Assembly (NCBI RefSeq): GCF_035046485.1
Contig: NC_085138.1
Location: forward strand, 26,914,878-26,978,877
Origin: Aedes albopictus
Taxonomy: Eukaryota; Arthropoda; Insecta; Diptera; Culicidae
Length of the DNA: 64,000 bases
Direction of reading: 5' to 3'
The position numbers and the translations under genes are program-made. The notes under the pieces are model-generated. The model was given only the letters and a program-made list of their open reading frames with translations, ran no database searches and was not told the origin of the DNA. Shown here piece after piece: positions 53,382 through 64,000 of this stretch (position 1 is its first letter; every line of letters begins with the position of its first letter).

Positions 53382-54904
53382 TTAAGATGCACTATGTTTT
53401 TTTTTCTTAGAAGAGTGAGTTTTTGGAGGCAAAGTGTACAGGCCGCTTTTTCGGAGTTCAGTGTGCGGTGGACGCGTCGTGGCTCGAGTCGGTTCCGAAT
53501 TTTTCGCTTCCCGTCGGCGCTAGTTCCCAATACCTACACTGTCGGTGGACGCATAATTGTCCCATGTGCAAAAACAGACAATCGAGAAAATCGCGTCCAA
53601 AGTTCAAAAAGTAAAATGCCTCAACTATGAAGCATAAGTGCTGAATCGTGTTATAACATCGACCAATTTTGAATTTGAGCACTAATTTTTGTTTTAGAGC
53701 GATTTTATTGTTCCATAGGATTTGCAATGAAACGTGACGCTTTTGCGTCCACTTTTTAGAATGTGACAAATCGGCGTTGCATTTTTTCGACAATTTTCAG
53801 AACAAACTAACTCTTTTTGTTTCCCTGTATGATAGTACACTATGAATTAAGTTCATAAGCTGCAAAATCTCAATATTGCCAAAAATGCACATGGGACAAA
53901 TATGCTTCCACCGGCAGTACACTTTCAGTTGATAATAAATATTTTCTTTCATTTTTTTGCATTTACACAAAAGAATGAAAAATGTTAGTTCGGGCTCGCC
54001 GGTCGAGAAAAAAATCCGGGCGCCGACAAGTGAGTCGCGTTCAGTGTATTTCTGTGTGGAATAGACTAAAGGTTTCTGCTCCCTAGTGGAAGTGGAGACG
54101 CGCAATAGAATTTTATTTTTGGCTAGTTTTTGCGTCGAAAAGTGGTCGGTTGTTAACGGCGGTTTGTGTATATTGATCCATTGTCAAATCATATCACCAA
54201 CCATAGGTGACTCCCGGACTGACAATGTACCTTACCCTACTATCAAAAAATTCCATCCTGAGACAAACGTGGAGATGCAGCGATTCGCGGTCTTTATAAC
54301 CACGTTTGTCTTACTAACATTCCCTCCCTTCCTCGATGACCGCAAGGACGTGGCCGGCGCCGTTATTGACCTTAATAAAGTTGAGAGCTCTCGAACTGTG
54401 TACATTGAGAATAGTAAGCTAGTCCCCATATTCATTGATTCCTTGTGCAATTTCGATTGCTCTGGTCAATCACGGAGTAGCAACTACGAATTGGCTTCTT
54501 TAACGGTGTTAAGTTAATTCGATATTCTGAATCTGCATGTCAAACTGAGCCGAAATCCAAATTTTCTGAATTTCGGAGCCCGGGAACCTATTTAAAAATC
54601 AATTTGAAGTTAGTATGGGAGCGATTTGTCGAATCACCCCTTGTCGCAGTTTGTACTGGGCGGAGCTGTCAAACAGTTGCCCAGCTGTCAAAAGGTGATT
54701 TCAAAAAAATTCTTTGAAATTGATTTTAGGTACCAAAATAAGGTTCTAAAAATCTGAAAAAAATCACAGTGGCTCGGAAAAAGGTGCTCTTTCGTATAAA
54801 ATCGAAACATCAATATATTTTTCTTAATTTAAAAACCCAATTGTGCGGTCATCTATGCTCATGCTCATGCTCATTAAGATGCACTATGCTTTTTTTCTTA
54901 GAAG
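53382..54904 (+). repeat. 1.46-kb segment between ~32-bp direct repeats
   Basis: TTAAGATGCACTATG followed by a T run and TCTTAGAAG occurs at 53382-53413 and at 54874-54904. The DNA between has no gene I recognise. The 143-codon frame at 54086-54517, with text such as FLDDRKDVAGAVIDLNKVES, matches no known protein and may be a repeat. The direct repeats may be an old target duplication or an LTR remnant. Confidence 0.4.
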
Positions 54905-55156
54905 CTGTCTGTAATGCCCGCTTAAGTCAGAAGAAGTGAACACGGCCGGCGGCTGATCCGTGCAATTGTAAATACTGTGTTTGGGTGTTGTGGTAGTAGT
55001 GATGATGTGTAGTTTTACATAAGTTTACTGAATAGCTGAATCATTGTTATTGTTGTGACGGGGCTATAAATAGTCAAGTAATAAAGCTAGCTGGGTTGTA
55101 TTTCGATCCAGTGTACTAAACAGTATTCTTCTGTGTGGTTACTCAAACATAACACT

Positions 55157-55407
55157 GTCATCTTCTTCTTCTTCATCAGCTTAGTGTTCTATGAGCACTT
55201 CCACATTTATTAACTGAGAGCTTCCTCTGCCAATGACCATTTTGCATGTGTATATCGTGTGGCAGGCACAAAGATACTCTATGCCCAAGGAAGTCAAGGA
55301 AATTTCCTTTACGAAAAGATCCTGGACCGACCGGGAATCGAACCCGTCACCCTCAGCATGGTCATGCTGAATACCCGTGCGTTTACCGCCTCGGCTATGT
55401 GGGCCCT
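55157..55407 (-). mobile_element. tRNA-derived SINE (Feilai-like)
   Basis: On the minus strand it begins GGGCCCACATAGCCGAGGCG, carries an A-box-like TAGCCGAGGCGGTAAACGC and a perfect B box GGGTTCGATTCCCGG, then a ~160-bp body ending near a (TTC)n tail. Well preserved, about 250 bp. I associate this type with the Feilai family of Aedes; that name is from memory. Confidence 0.8.
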
Positions 55408-55410
55408 TAG

Positions 55411-55452
55411 TATTCGGAAAGCATAGAAGCTGTCATATGCTTTCCGAATAGT
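55411..55452. repeat. 42-bp inverted repeat beside the SINE
   Basis: TATTCGGAAAGCATA and its complement TATGCTTTCCGAATA separated by about 11 bases. Confidence 0.6.
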
Positions 55453-55589
55453 ATACATAAGTCTATACCTCTTAAATGTATGACCAAATTCAGGCATATG
55501 GGAATGGGAGTAACATACACATTTGAAGAACATGTGTGCTATTTGCGTGAATTTATACGGTTAAAAAAGCTGTCCTACAAATGATGAGG

Positions 55590-55920
55590 AATGGGAAGTG
55601 TGCAATAAAGAGTGAGGAGTACTCAGAATAGAATGTGGAATGAACAGTGAAGCGTGAGAAGTTTCTTTGGGAGTGCAAACTTCTGCTTATGAAACTGTTA
55701 TTCAGCTATCTCTGTGTCTTGGGTAGTGAAATGTGCGGCTTGATTGGCATCGATTACTGGATATTGAACAGTGAAGAGTGATGAGTGAGTAGTGCTTATT
55801 TCGTAGTGAGGAGTGAGCAATTAAGAGCGAGGAATAGTAAGTAGGGAAGAATGAGGAACGAAAAGTGAGAAAATAGGAATGAACAGTGAGTGAGGAGTGA
55901 TAAAGTGAACCGCAAAAAAT
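55590..55920 (+). repeat. GAGGAGTGAG-type purine-rich tract
   Basis: Repeats of GAGTGAGGAGT, AAGAGTGATGAG and similar words. The tract resumes at 56800-57030 between two hAT-type MITEs. Confidence 0.6.
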
Positions 55921-55924
55921 AGGA

Positions 55925-56215
55925 AGTCAAAGTATCTAAATACCAATAATCATGCATTAGTGAGAAAATGGGCACATCACTATTAAGCAAACTTTCTTAA
56001 GAAATTAAACTCTCACATCTTATAAGCAATTATTTAATTGCATCTCACTGGATTAAAAGTGACCTCCATGCAATAAAATAGGAAATATCGCCATTTGAAA
56101 ATCGGTGATATTTTTTTCAATGGTTCGAAACATATTTTTTCAGCATTTAGAAACATCCAAATTAATAAAACTTCACAAACTATGCAGAAATAATGACATT
56201 CAGAATGCATTCAGC
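55925..56215. mobile_element. truncated relative of the 15271-15706 MITE
   Basis: AGTATCTAAATACCAATAAT, GAAATATCGCCATTTGAAAA and GCAGAAATAATGACATTC align with the fuller copy. The right end is missing. Confidence 0.75.
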
Positions 56216-56230
56216 AATACAAATTTCAGC

Positions 56231-56623
56231 CAGTGTTGGTAAAAACTCAAATTCTTAAATCTCATGGTTGGAGTTGATTCACGCGCGATTCTTGACTCGC
56301 CAAAATCACCGCCGAAAAAATCAATTATGAGTTGACTCATAATTTCACTCATTGCTTTATTTCTTGGTGTTCTTAATATTTAAATCGATGTTTTTAGGAT
56401 TGTATGATAGAACAAAAGCAAATCTAGCGTACAACAACATTGAATGCCGTTCAAATTGATTTGGATACGTTTTACAAGCGAATGAGATTTCAGCGCTTGA
56501 CTCGTGAGAGCGAGATTTTGCATGAAATTCTCGCGCGTGAGAAAATGATTCAGAATCGCGCGTGAGCTTGCTCACGCAGGAGCAGTTCATGAATGTGCTT
56601 TGAGTGTGAGTTTACCAACACTG
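56231..56623. mobile_element. hAT-type MITE, CAGTGTTGGTAAA ends, copy A
   Basis: A 393-bp element starts CAGTGTTGGTAAA and ends TTTACCAACACTG, with the 8-bp duplication ATTTCAGC on both sides (56223-56230 and 56624-56631). Terminal CAG and 8-bp targets are hAT features. Non-coding. Confidence 0.88.
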
Positions 56624-56799
56624 ATTTCAGCAACATCCAACAATTTGTGCTGATAGGGCACACATTTTTGCTGGATTCCAGCAAAATATTGCTGGAAATT
56701 CAGCAATTCGTTTTGCCGGTTTTTGCTTTGCTGTAAGCGTTTGCTGTGCACGCTTCTCGCTGCAGCTTATGTGTAAACGGAGTATATTCTTTATACACA

Positions 56800-57030
56800 G
56801 AAGTGAAGAGTGAGGGGTGAGGAGTGAATGAAAGGTATCAGTGAGGAGCGAACATGGAAAAATGAAGAGCGAGGAGTGAGCAGTAAGTAAGTTTGGGTGA
56901 TTAGTGAAGAAAGATTAGTGAAGAGAAATTGAAATAAAAGTAAGAAGATAAGAATGGGAAGTAAGTTGAGTACATTGATGAATAAGCAGCAAAGAGTGAG
57001 GAGTGATAAGCGAGGAATTGAACATAAGTA
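56800..57030 (+). repeat. GAGTGAGGAG-type purine-rich tract
   Basis: Same word family as 55590-55920. The minus-strand ORFs of 85-92 codons over it (Leu/Ser/Phe-rich) are repeat translations. Confidence 0.6.
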
Positions 57031-57038
57031 GTGAGAAT

Positions 57039-57428
57039 CAGTGTTGGTAAACTCAAACTCAAAGCACACTCATGAACCGCTCCTGCGTGAGCAAACTCGC
57101 GCGCGATTCTGAATCGTTTTCTCACGTGCGAGTTTTTCATGCAAAATCTCGCTCTCACGAGTCAAGCGCCAAAATCTCGTTTGCTTGTAAAACGAATTCA
57201 AATTAATTTGAACGACAATCAATGTTCTTACGCTAGATATGCTCTTGTTCTATCATGCAATCCTAAAAACTTCGATTTAAATAATAAGAACACCAAGAAA
57301 TAACGCAATGAGTGAAATCGCGAGGCAACTCATGCATGATTTTTTCGGTGGTGATTTTGGCGAGTCGAGAACCGCGCGTGAAAAAGCTCAACCATGAGAT
57401 TTGAGAATTTGAATTTTTACCAACACAG
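57039..57428. mobile_element. hAT-type MITE, CAGTGTTGGTAAA ends, copy B (inverted)
   Basis: The reverse complement of copy A, 390 bp, with its own 8-bp duplication GTGAGAAT (57031-57038 and 57429-57436). The two copies inserted independently, in opposite orientation, about 415 bp apart. Confidence 0.88.
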
Positions 57429-57939
57429 GTGAGAATAAGAATTAAAATGTGAGAAATCAACTGTACATTATGATCACTGAGGGGTAAGGAATAAATGAAA
57501 AGCAATAAGTAAATTTGGTAACGAAGATATCAGCAAATCACTTTTCCATGTTTAAATAGAGTGAAGTGACCCAAAACTGTTGGTTGATACATCATTTTGA
57601 GATATGACCCCAAACTGTTGATTGATGACATCAAGAGTTAAATAACTTTTTTCTAGGTAAAAAGCAGTTGAAAGCTCATAGAAATAAGGTTACACTACCG
57701 CGCTCATCTTTAAATTTGTTGGACCCAATTTCCAGCGACACTGCCGTAAGTTGCAACTTTAGGCTAAGTTAAAATATAAATATTTTTGTAAAAAATAGAG
57801 TTTTCTTGACTTATTATCTTTTAAATGAGACGTGGGGATTTAAAATCGGACACTAATTGGCGGATAAAGGCCAAAAAAATGACATGTTTTCGAGGAGGTG
57901 ATCCTAAACTTTTGATCGAGAGTGTACACCCACATCCGA

Positions 57940-58266
57940 GCCAGGCTACTATACTGGATTGAAGGCGAGACAGCTGAAGCTTCATTTACTCTCCAGAACC
58001 TTTTTGGAAAAGTTCTATCAACGGCTCATCATTTTGAAGACGGTCACGTTCATCATCGAACATCAATCAAGTTCGTAATCATCAGTGAACGCAATTCAGG
58101 AGAAGAAGTGAAGTTCACGTCAACAGCAGTCTTCAAAACCGGAAGGTAAAGTTTCTCGTACATTTTGTTGGCAATGCTTGTGGCAATGCCAGTGACTAAA
58201 TGCACTATATTCGGGATTGTCCATTCTCGGATCATCAGTGCAAACAGTGCAACCGTGTTAGTCACA
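57940..58266 (+). pseudogene. Ty3/gypsy-like gag relic
   Basis: The frame near 58170-58265 reads ACGNASD, a stop, then MHYIRDCPFSDHQCKQCNRV and SHKG. This is a pair of CCHC knuckles with the C-X2-C-X4-H spacing of gypsy gag. The preceding frame (57922-58149) is open but unrecognisable. A truncated MITE cuts it at 58267. Confidence 0.55.
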
Positions 58267-58330
58267 AGGGGCTGTTCATAAACCCCCTCCCCCCTCGTAG
58301 ACTTTTGTCCATACAAAAAAATTGAAATTT
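58267..58330. mobile_element. truncated Harbinger-type MITE
   Basis: GGGCTGTTCATAAACCCCC, CTCCCCCCTCGTAGACTTTT and GTCCATACAAAA match the element at 39916-40082. The right half is absent. Confidence 0.65.
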
Positions 58331-58334
58331 ACTA

Positions 58335-59160
58335 ATTTAAGCAAACTTTGCAACAAACTCGAGAACTTGCAACCTTTCAGCTCAATCCCGTTCGCCAGAC
58401 TTCGCATCTTGAGGACGGCATCACAATCTCTGTGCACCAGTCTCCTATGCCACACGTGTACACAATCCGCGCAAGATGTATCCAGAACTGCCTTTTCATC
58501 CAACGTAACACGAACAAGTTTCCAGAAAGCTCATCTGTAGCTCCCACAACTCCATTCTTATGAATAGAGTCAAACGTAACTTTGAATCCTTTCTCTACCA
58601 AACAGATCTCCGACAATAAGTTGGATTTCATGTCCGGCACAAACAAAAAAAAACGTCCAAAGTAATAATTGGCGCTTTTCGTTGTCACAATCATGGAGCC
58701 ATGGATCCATGGCTTTTGGATCTTGTCGTCTTTGGGATTTTTCGTCCAACTTCTCGAAGAATTCACGTTGATTAGCGATGTGACCCGTTGCTCCAGAGTC
58801 CAGTATCGCGTGACTTCGTCGAATTTCCGGTTCTTCCGCTTTTGCCATTCATCTAGCAATTTTCCTTTGAGCGTGTTCAGCGTGAGGTCTTCATCCGGTA
58901 TTGCTTTCAACTAGCGCACTAGTGACTGCTTTCGTTTCGTTTTGTACTCTTCTGGTAAGCTGCTGATCAGAACAGGAACGTGTCACTGGTCGTCCAGTAC
59001 TGTCTCCGGCTCCAAATCGTTCAGTAGTTCAAAAAGTTAAGTAAGCTTCGAAATCTGGACTTCCATGTCATCTTGCTTCCCCTGACGCAACTGACAAATC
59101 TTCCACATCAAGAAGACCTGCGTGCTCGTGGTTTCGCTTGATATGGAACTTCATCGACAA
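58335..59160 (-). pseudogene. copia gag-protease relic
   Basis: Minus-strand text in copia order: gag (SLPEEYKTK near 58950, KAIPDEDLTLNTLKGKLLDE at 58910-58850), protease AILDSGATGHIANQREFFEK in a second frame (near 58800), then FVPDMKSNLLSEICLVEKGF and NLFVLR before the integrase. Several frameshifts and stops. Different from the copia at 24-28 kb. Confidence 0.8.
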
Positions 59161-59249
59161 TTGGCCAGTCGACAATAGATCGGATCTTCACCGTACGGAA
59201 AATGCTCCAGAAATGCCGTAAAATCGCTGGAAAAGCCGCGATGAACCCA

Positions 59250-60340
59250 GCATCTCTTGAAACTGCTCGGTGGAAACCATTACATCTCGTGTCTTAGCCA
59301 TCACGACCTTGTGGGCGTCACCCCATGGGTTCATATTGGCATCTGACACACGCCTTCATAGCAGGGCTTTTTGCTTGTCTATATCTTGGTCTTGAAGTGC
59401 AACTTTTCGGCAGTCGCGAGCGCCATCCGTCGTTCATGCTTCATCCCGTTACTCATCAGTGCGTGCAGTACGTGCTTGCTGTGTCCGCTGCCAAGCCTGT
59501 AGACAGGATCGTCGCAGGTTCGCAAAAGCTTGAGTCCACCGGTACGGCGGTGGACTCTTTAGCCTACCGTAAATAGCTCGTCGATGAAGTATGATTCTTC
59601 CATTTGCGAGGGTCGCCCCTTACTCCGCCCGCTACCTGCTGTTGATCTACTCGGTACTGTGGCGGACCACCAAGTAATCGCTGTGCTTGCAGGCATCGTC
59701 TACCCTCCAGTCAAAGTTATTTGTTACAGCAGGACTTCAAAAACAAATGTCGATGATCGACTCTGCTCCCTTCTCTAGCTTATCGGCTTCTCCCTTTCAC
59801 AGCCCAGGTATTGAAGTCATCCTCTATTACAACCGGTCTTTGCCATGTCAACTCCGCCATCATACAGTTTAGCATCTGCGTAAAATGCTCACCGATCACC
59901 GAAGAGGCGCATAACAGCCACAGAAGAACCCCTCCGAAACCCGATTACCATTTCCGGCGGGTACGCGATATGGATCAAATATGACGGCGATATCCGTACT
60001 TCACTTAGCGACTACCAGGCACAGCAGTTGCAAGGCTGTGTCACAATGGATCAGGTTTAGCTGCGTTAGCTGCACTGTGACTTGTCAGCTGAGGTTCTCT
60101 TGAAGTTCAGGCTCTTGGGGCCTCCCGTCGGGTGTTTGCTGTTCGCGGATTTCCCGGAAGAAATCAAACACTTGGGAGGGCTTATACAACCTTGCCAGAG
60201 TCTTTGCAGTCCCGTAATTTGTATCCCGGTTCAAAACACAGACCATCGGGCGTACCGACCAACCCACCTTCATCTTCCCAAATTTAACAAAGTTGTTGGC
60301 GTCCGCCATTTGTAACTACAGCTAAGGCCCCATTAAGTGC
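59250..60340 (-). pseudogene. decayed R1/I/Jockey-type LINE relic
   Basis: Minus strand, reading right to left: a gag-like KMKVGWSVRP block (near 60275), an endonuclease with LNLIHCDTALQLLCLVVAK and FDPYRVPAGNGN (60060-59920) and the VVIEDDFNTWAVKGRSR block (59840-59790), then DANMNPWGDAHKVVMAKTR near 59340-59285, which precedes the reverse transcriptase in this LINE group. Many stops. The exact clade is uncertain. Confidence 0.7.
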
Positions 60341-60344
60341 TACC

Positions 60345-61180
60345 GAGCTTTTCCGCGATCGTGATCTTGTCAAGGTTTGCCCTTTGGGGTCGCTTTAGCA
60401 ATGAGAGCCTTATACTTGACTTTTGAAGGTAGGAATTAACGTAGTTGTTGGAACTGAGAAACAACTTATATTAACCTTCCGTAACTCGCGCGGTTGGCCA
60501 CCACCGACAGCACCCCGCTAATGCTGAGTATAAAAAGCGAGATTTTTTTTACCGTGTTGTACAAAATACAACAGCGCGATCGCTCGAGAGTTAAAGTCCT
60601 TACGAGGCGAAGGTTGATGAACACAGAATTAACAAACATTTCACTAGCTGCCACTCGTCAACAGGCAAACCGGTCCCTAGTACGTACTATCAAAATGCAG
60701 CCGTCTTGCATTAAAACCCAATACGGGATGGCCCATTAGGATTAGTTTTCCTAGACAAAATCAAGTTATGAATACAACGATCATCAACGATCAAGTTATG
60801 AATACAGAACAAATACTGTTAACAGGAAGGCCATCCGCCAAATAAAACACTATTTCAGGATTGACTTATGGACCAAAACCAAGTTATGAAACCTCGTCAT
60901 CCTGTGATCGTAAATGGTTACCAATTTGAGTAACCGGGCACATTTATGTTTTGTATTGTCAGTGAATTCGTGGCGTGATATCATATTTTTTGTGCATTTA
61001 TAATATTCTAGTTACTTTTCGTAATGAAAATTAAAATAGAGCATTTATAGGGTTCCATTGTTGTTTCTTCGTAATTTGGCACCCAACGTGGGCCATTAAT
61101 TTTTCTACATATTTATTATATTTGTAATAATGGCGCATAACGTGGGGCCCTAGCATTTGTAGGGTTTCATGTTGATTATT
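60345..61180. other. unassigned non-coding DNA
   Basis: No gene or element end was recognised. A repeated GGCACCCAACGTGGGCC / GGCGCATAACGTGGGGCCC pair near 61080-61155 is noted. Confidence 0.3.
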
Positions 61181-61341
61181 TGTAATAAGCTTCGGTCATC
61201 TTCTTTACAGAAAGCAGATTCGCCCTTACATCAGGCACATACAGAACATCCTTTATGAAGCGCAGAACTCCATGTCTGATGGTTTCTATGGTTTATCCCT
61301 TGTGCCACGCGGTAACAGGACATTATCGGTGAAGTACTAGA

Positions 61342-61417
61342 CTGCCTCCACTCGCTAAACAGTCCCATATGAATAGGAAACCCAGCAAAGATGGGACTGT
61401 TATGCGAGTGGCGGCAG
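61342..61417. repeat. 76-bp hairpin, ACTCGCATAACAGTCCCAT arms
   Basis: CTGCCTCCACTCGCTAAACA plus GTCCCAT pairs with ATGGGACTGTTATGCGAGTG plus GCGGCAG with a few mismatches. Related to the hairpin at 48714-48775. Confidence 0.75.
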
Positions 61418-61418
61418 T

Positions 61419-63153
61419 AGAATTGAAGTAATGAGCTGAATTTTTGAATGATGAGAAGGTCAATTCTCCATTTTTACAAATGGTTCAAAAAGCGTGAGTA
61501 TTGTGATTCCTTGTCTAATTTGATGCTGTTTGAGCAAAACTTTGGATAACCGAGTTTGTTTATGTTGCAAAAAATAGAGAAAACAACAACTCGGTTACCC
61601 AAAATTTTGCTCAAACAGCATCAAATTAGACAAGAAATCATAACACTCACGCTTTTTGAACCATTTCATTGACCAATCCAAATGCCTGAGTGGAAGTGAT
61701 TTGTGTTCAAACTTCCCGTGTTAATCTATCTGTAAGAACTTTGTAAACATCTTTTGTTCTCACGTATATGGATAGGCTTGCATTAGGTTTCGTGAGACAT
61801 TTTTTGGACAACTCAATTGCAGAAATGGAGAATTGACCTTCTCACCATAAGGACTGTTCATTTTATAAAGAGGACACCTTATTTGTGTGATATCTTTTTT
61901 ATTTTTCAATAAAACCATTATCGGTTTTTTGCATAAATTTCCATAGCTATTCTACAGTGTAGGAAAAATATAACATTATACAAATTGTCCTTAGTTATGG
62001 AATTGAAGCGGTTTTCGTTTAAACTCAATAAAACCCCATTTCTCAAAATTCTACACAACTTTCCACATACATAACTTTAAAATTTTCATGTACTTTTCAA
62101 TGTGTTGGGATCTAATACTATTCTTCTAAAGGTAGAGTGTAATAGTTGGTCAGTAATAATGCGCCAAGCATTATACAGCTTGATATAGTGAGTTGCCTTG
62201 TTATCAATGAAATTGATAAAAAATACTTGTTTAAGTCCAGTGATGCAATAACACTACGGAAACAGTTCAAAATTTGTCCAGTATAGAAGAGAATCACATT
62301 CTAAATGATACCGAAGAAAAATATGCTTTAAAGTACATTCTTCATCATAAATTTAATACTTAATGATGGCCATAATGAAAAATTGCATACTTTTTGCTCC
62401 ATCAATGCAAGTTTTTGATTCTGGAGAAGCTTATTATTATTTATTTTCAGCAAGGTCTGACCCTATGTAATTATATACCTTATTTGAAAATAACTACAGG
62501 TTAATTTTTATTTTCGACATCATTGTTACGTTGTATTTGCAATAGAGTACATCGTTATTTAGAAGAACCTTCATAGAATGAAGCGGTTTTATCTCCGGTA
62601 ACTGCCATGAAGCACAGTAACCAAGCCAACAATGCTATCAAGAAGCGGTTTTCTGCATTTTAATTTGCATTATTAGTACTTTCGACTAGATCCATTGAAA
62701 ACATTCAAAATTTAATATGTTTATACATTTTTGTTTAACAAATAAATTTTATTCTGAAAATCGAGTCCAATTTGTAACTTTAATATCAAAACAACCATTA
62801 TTCCGATTAGGTTTATATTTTGCCAGAATATGTATCACTCAAACTGCTGCAGCATGGCAAACACTTTTTTGCAATTAAAAACGATACACCGATGTTTTAC
62901 ATAAATTTTGAGTTTATCTATAGTTTTTGGGAATTGAAAAATTGATCTCTCGAAACATTTTGCCACATTTCAATGAGGTTCAATAATTTTAAACCAATTT
63001 ATTTATGATTATTATCTGCTAATATAATGTACTGAACAACTAACCAAGGCTGCTCAAATTTGAACTACGCGTTTTCTTTTTATAGCCTTGCAAAGTTGTC
63101 CTCTTTATAAAATGAACAGTCCTTACAAAAAATCAGCTCATTACTTCAATTCT
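61419..63153. mobile_element. foldback element inside the copia relic, itself interrupted
   Basis: Outer ends GAATTGAAGTAATGAGCTGA (61420-61439) and its complement (63133-63152). Inside, GAAGGTCAATTCTCCATTT pairs with 61823-61842 and a ~79-bp arm (61478-61556) pairs with 61588-61666. A second element (61850-63123) sits in its right arm. Confidence 0.7.
61850..63123. mobile_element. TA-flanked DNA element, AGGACTGTTCATTTTATAAA ends
   Basis: About 28-bp terminal inverted repeats begin AGGACTGTTCATTTTATAAA and end with its complement, with TA on both sides (61848-61849 and 63124-63125), as in Tc1/mariner-type insertions. The 1.27-kb A/T-rich interior shows no transposase. Confidence 0.75.
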
Positions 63154-63398
63154 TCACCGATTGTGTCCTATTGGTTTTTTTGGATTGGTCGTCCTTCACC
63201 AAACGAATGTGGATTGGATGCTTCAGTATCTTTAAACGAACGAAATTTTCCTACCAATTCACCTGATGATTGCCAGTACCGGAGTCCAGCATGAAGGTAT
63301 TTTTTTCTCCGGCTACAGTTATCCGGTCACTTTTCTTCCGATCTTCTGCTAACAACCATGCTCTTACGGCATCCAGCGTCAGTTTGTCTTCGTGCAGG

Positions 63399-63745
63399 CA
63401 CAGATAACAGATGTTTATGCTAGTACAAATTTTTCGCAGAATCCTGTGTAAATGTTCAAAACGATATACGTTGGCTCACTACCGCCATCTACTCAACTTA
63501 TTGCGACATTACATCTAACTTGAATGCAAGAATAGTTCAAAGTTCCAGTTTCATTCAAGATCGAATACAATCTTGAATGTAAAATTGCGTAGTGCATGCA
63601 ATCTTGAAAGCGATCACTGACTATCGATCACTGCGCCATCTCTAAATGATTGCCACATGAGTTTCAGCTGCTCGTTACATACAAAATGGCTGTTGAGCAT
63701 TTTTACACACATTGCCAATATAAGCATAAACGTCTGTTATCTGTG
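63399..63745. mobile_element. hAT-like MITE inside the copia gag relic
   Basis: Ends CACAGATAACAGATGTTTAT and the complement of ATAAACGTCTGTTATCTGTG, 347 bp, flanked by GTGCAGG on both sides (63392-63398 and 63746-63752). The CACAGA ends recall the family at 16433-16766. Removing it rejoins copia gag text. Confidence 0.75.
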
Positions 63746-64000
63746 GTGCAGGTTTTCCAAAGCTGTTGTTCCAACGGATCGTAGGATTCTGGAAGAGTGA
63801 CGAACAACTTCAAAACCAAATCGCCTTCTCCAAGTTTCGCTCCCGCTGACTTGAGTTTTCGGATGAGCTCATCGAACGTCTTCAGATGGTCCCTGATCGA
63901 CGAATTGAGTTTCGCGAGTTGCTTGCGTATGAGCGTTTGCGACAAAATCGACTTCTTGGCGTAGACACCTTCCAACGTTTTCTTCTCCCGGATCAAATCC

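Larger units (their letters stand above)
61185..64000 (-). pseudogene. copia relic interrupted by nested DNA elements, runs off the window
   Basis: On the minus strand gag is readable at 64000-63750 (LRK-type UBN2 text: NSSIRDHLKTFDELIRKLKS, LKLFVTLPESYDPLEQQLW). It continues at 63390-63310 (EDKLTLDAVRAWLLAEDRKK), then protease FMLDSGTGNHQVNW near 63300-63250 and LKILKHPIHIRLVKDD down to about 63160. The next copia block, KDVLYVPDVRANLLSVKKMT, is at 61305-61200. The gaps are insertions at 63399-63745 and about 61342-63154. Stops and the altered protease motif show decay. Confidence 0.8.

Noticed and set aside
56791..57158. Leu/Phe-rich minus-strand ORFs resembling membrane proteins
   Set aside because: Hydrophobicity comes from translating the complement of a GAGTGA tract.

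Overview
The window looks like a repeat-dense stretch of an insect nuclear genome, most likely a culicine mosquito (Aedes-like). The reasons are the mix of BEL/Pao, Ty1/copia and RTE-type retroelements, tRNA-derived SINEs of a type I associate with mosquitoes, many MITEs, short GT-AG introns, and one recognisable host exon: the terminal exon of the mRNA export receptor NXF1 (small bristles) on the minus strand at 51.7-52.2 kb. The species call is inference. Nothing bacterial, and no convincing virus-derived insertion, was seen.

Layout. 1-1.4 kb: foldback repeat and non-coding DNA. 1.42-9.0 kb: a complete, apparently very young BEL/Pao LTR retrotransposon (410-bp LTRs that read as identical, 5-bp target duplication, one open 2250-codon gag-pol with an N-terminal PHD-type zinc finger). 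9-24 kb: MITEs, hairpins, a degenerate ~180-bp repeat family, a 275-bp CA microsatellite, hAT-type MITEs and two broken RTE LINE pieces interrupted by DNA elements. 24-30.4 kb: a Ty1/copia element with one stop codon in gag. A LINE sits in its 3' LTR, a Mutator-like foldback sits in the LINE tail, and a further MITE sits in the foldback. 30.9-33.7 kb: a large foldback built of ~153-bp tandem repeats that flip orientation. 34-36 kb: mostly unique DNA with a CpG-rich stretch. 36.8-39.8 kb: a piggyBac-like (TTAA) element with ~241-bp terminal inverted repeats. 43.9-45.5 kb: a ~128-bp satellite with a 3-unit, 384-bp higher-order period. 45.9-46.35 kb: a candidate unannotated two-exon gene (127 aa, 59-bp intron, minus strand). 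47.3-47.9 kb: a 17-bp minisatellite. 49-64 kb: copia, gypsy and LINE relics, SINEs, hAT/Harbinger/Mutator-like MITEs, and the NXF1 exon.

How the parts relate. Only two host protein-coding features are well supported: the NXF1 last exon and the small two-exon gene. Neither shares an operon-like or pathway context with its neighbours. The rest is a layered record of transposition. In many places target-site duplications, or an uninterrupted relative inside the same window, let the insertion order be read directly. The BEL element is the only element here that looks intact and potentially competent. The copia element is structurally complete but carries one in-frame stop and a disrupted 3' LTR.
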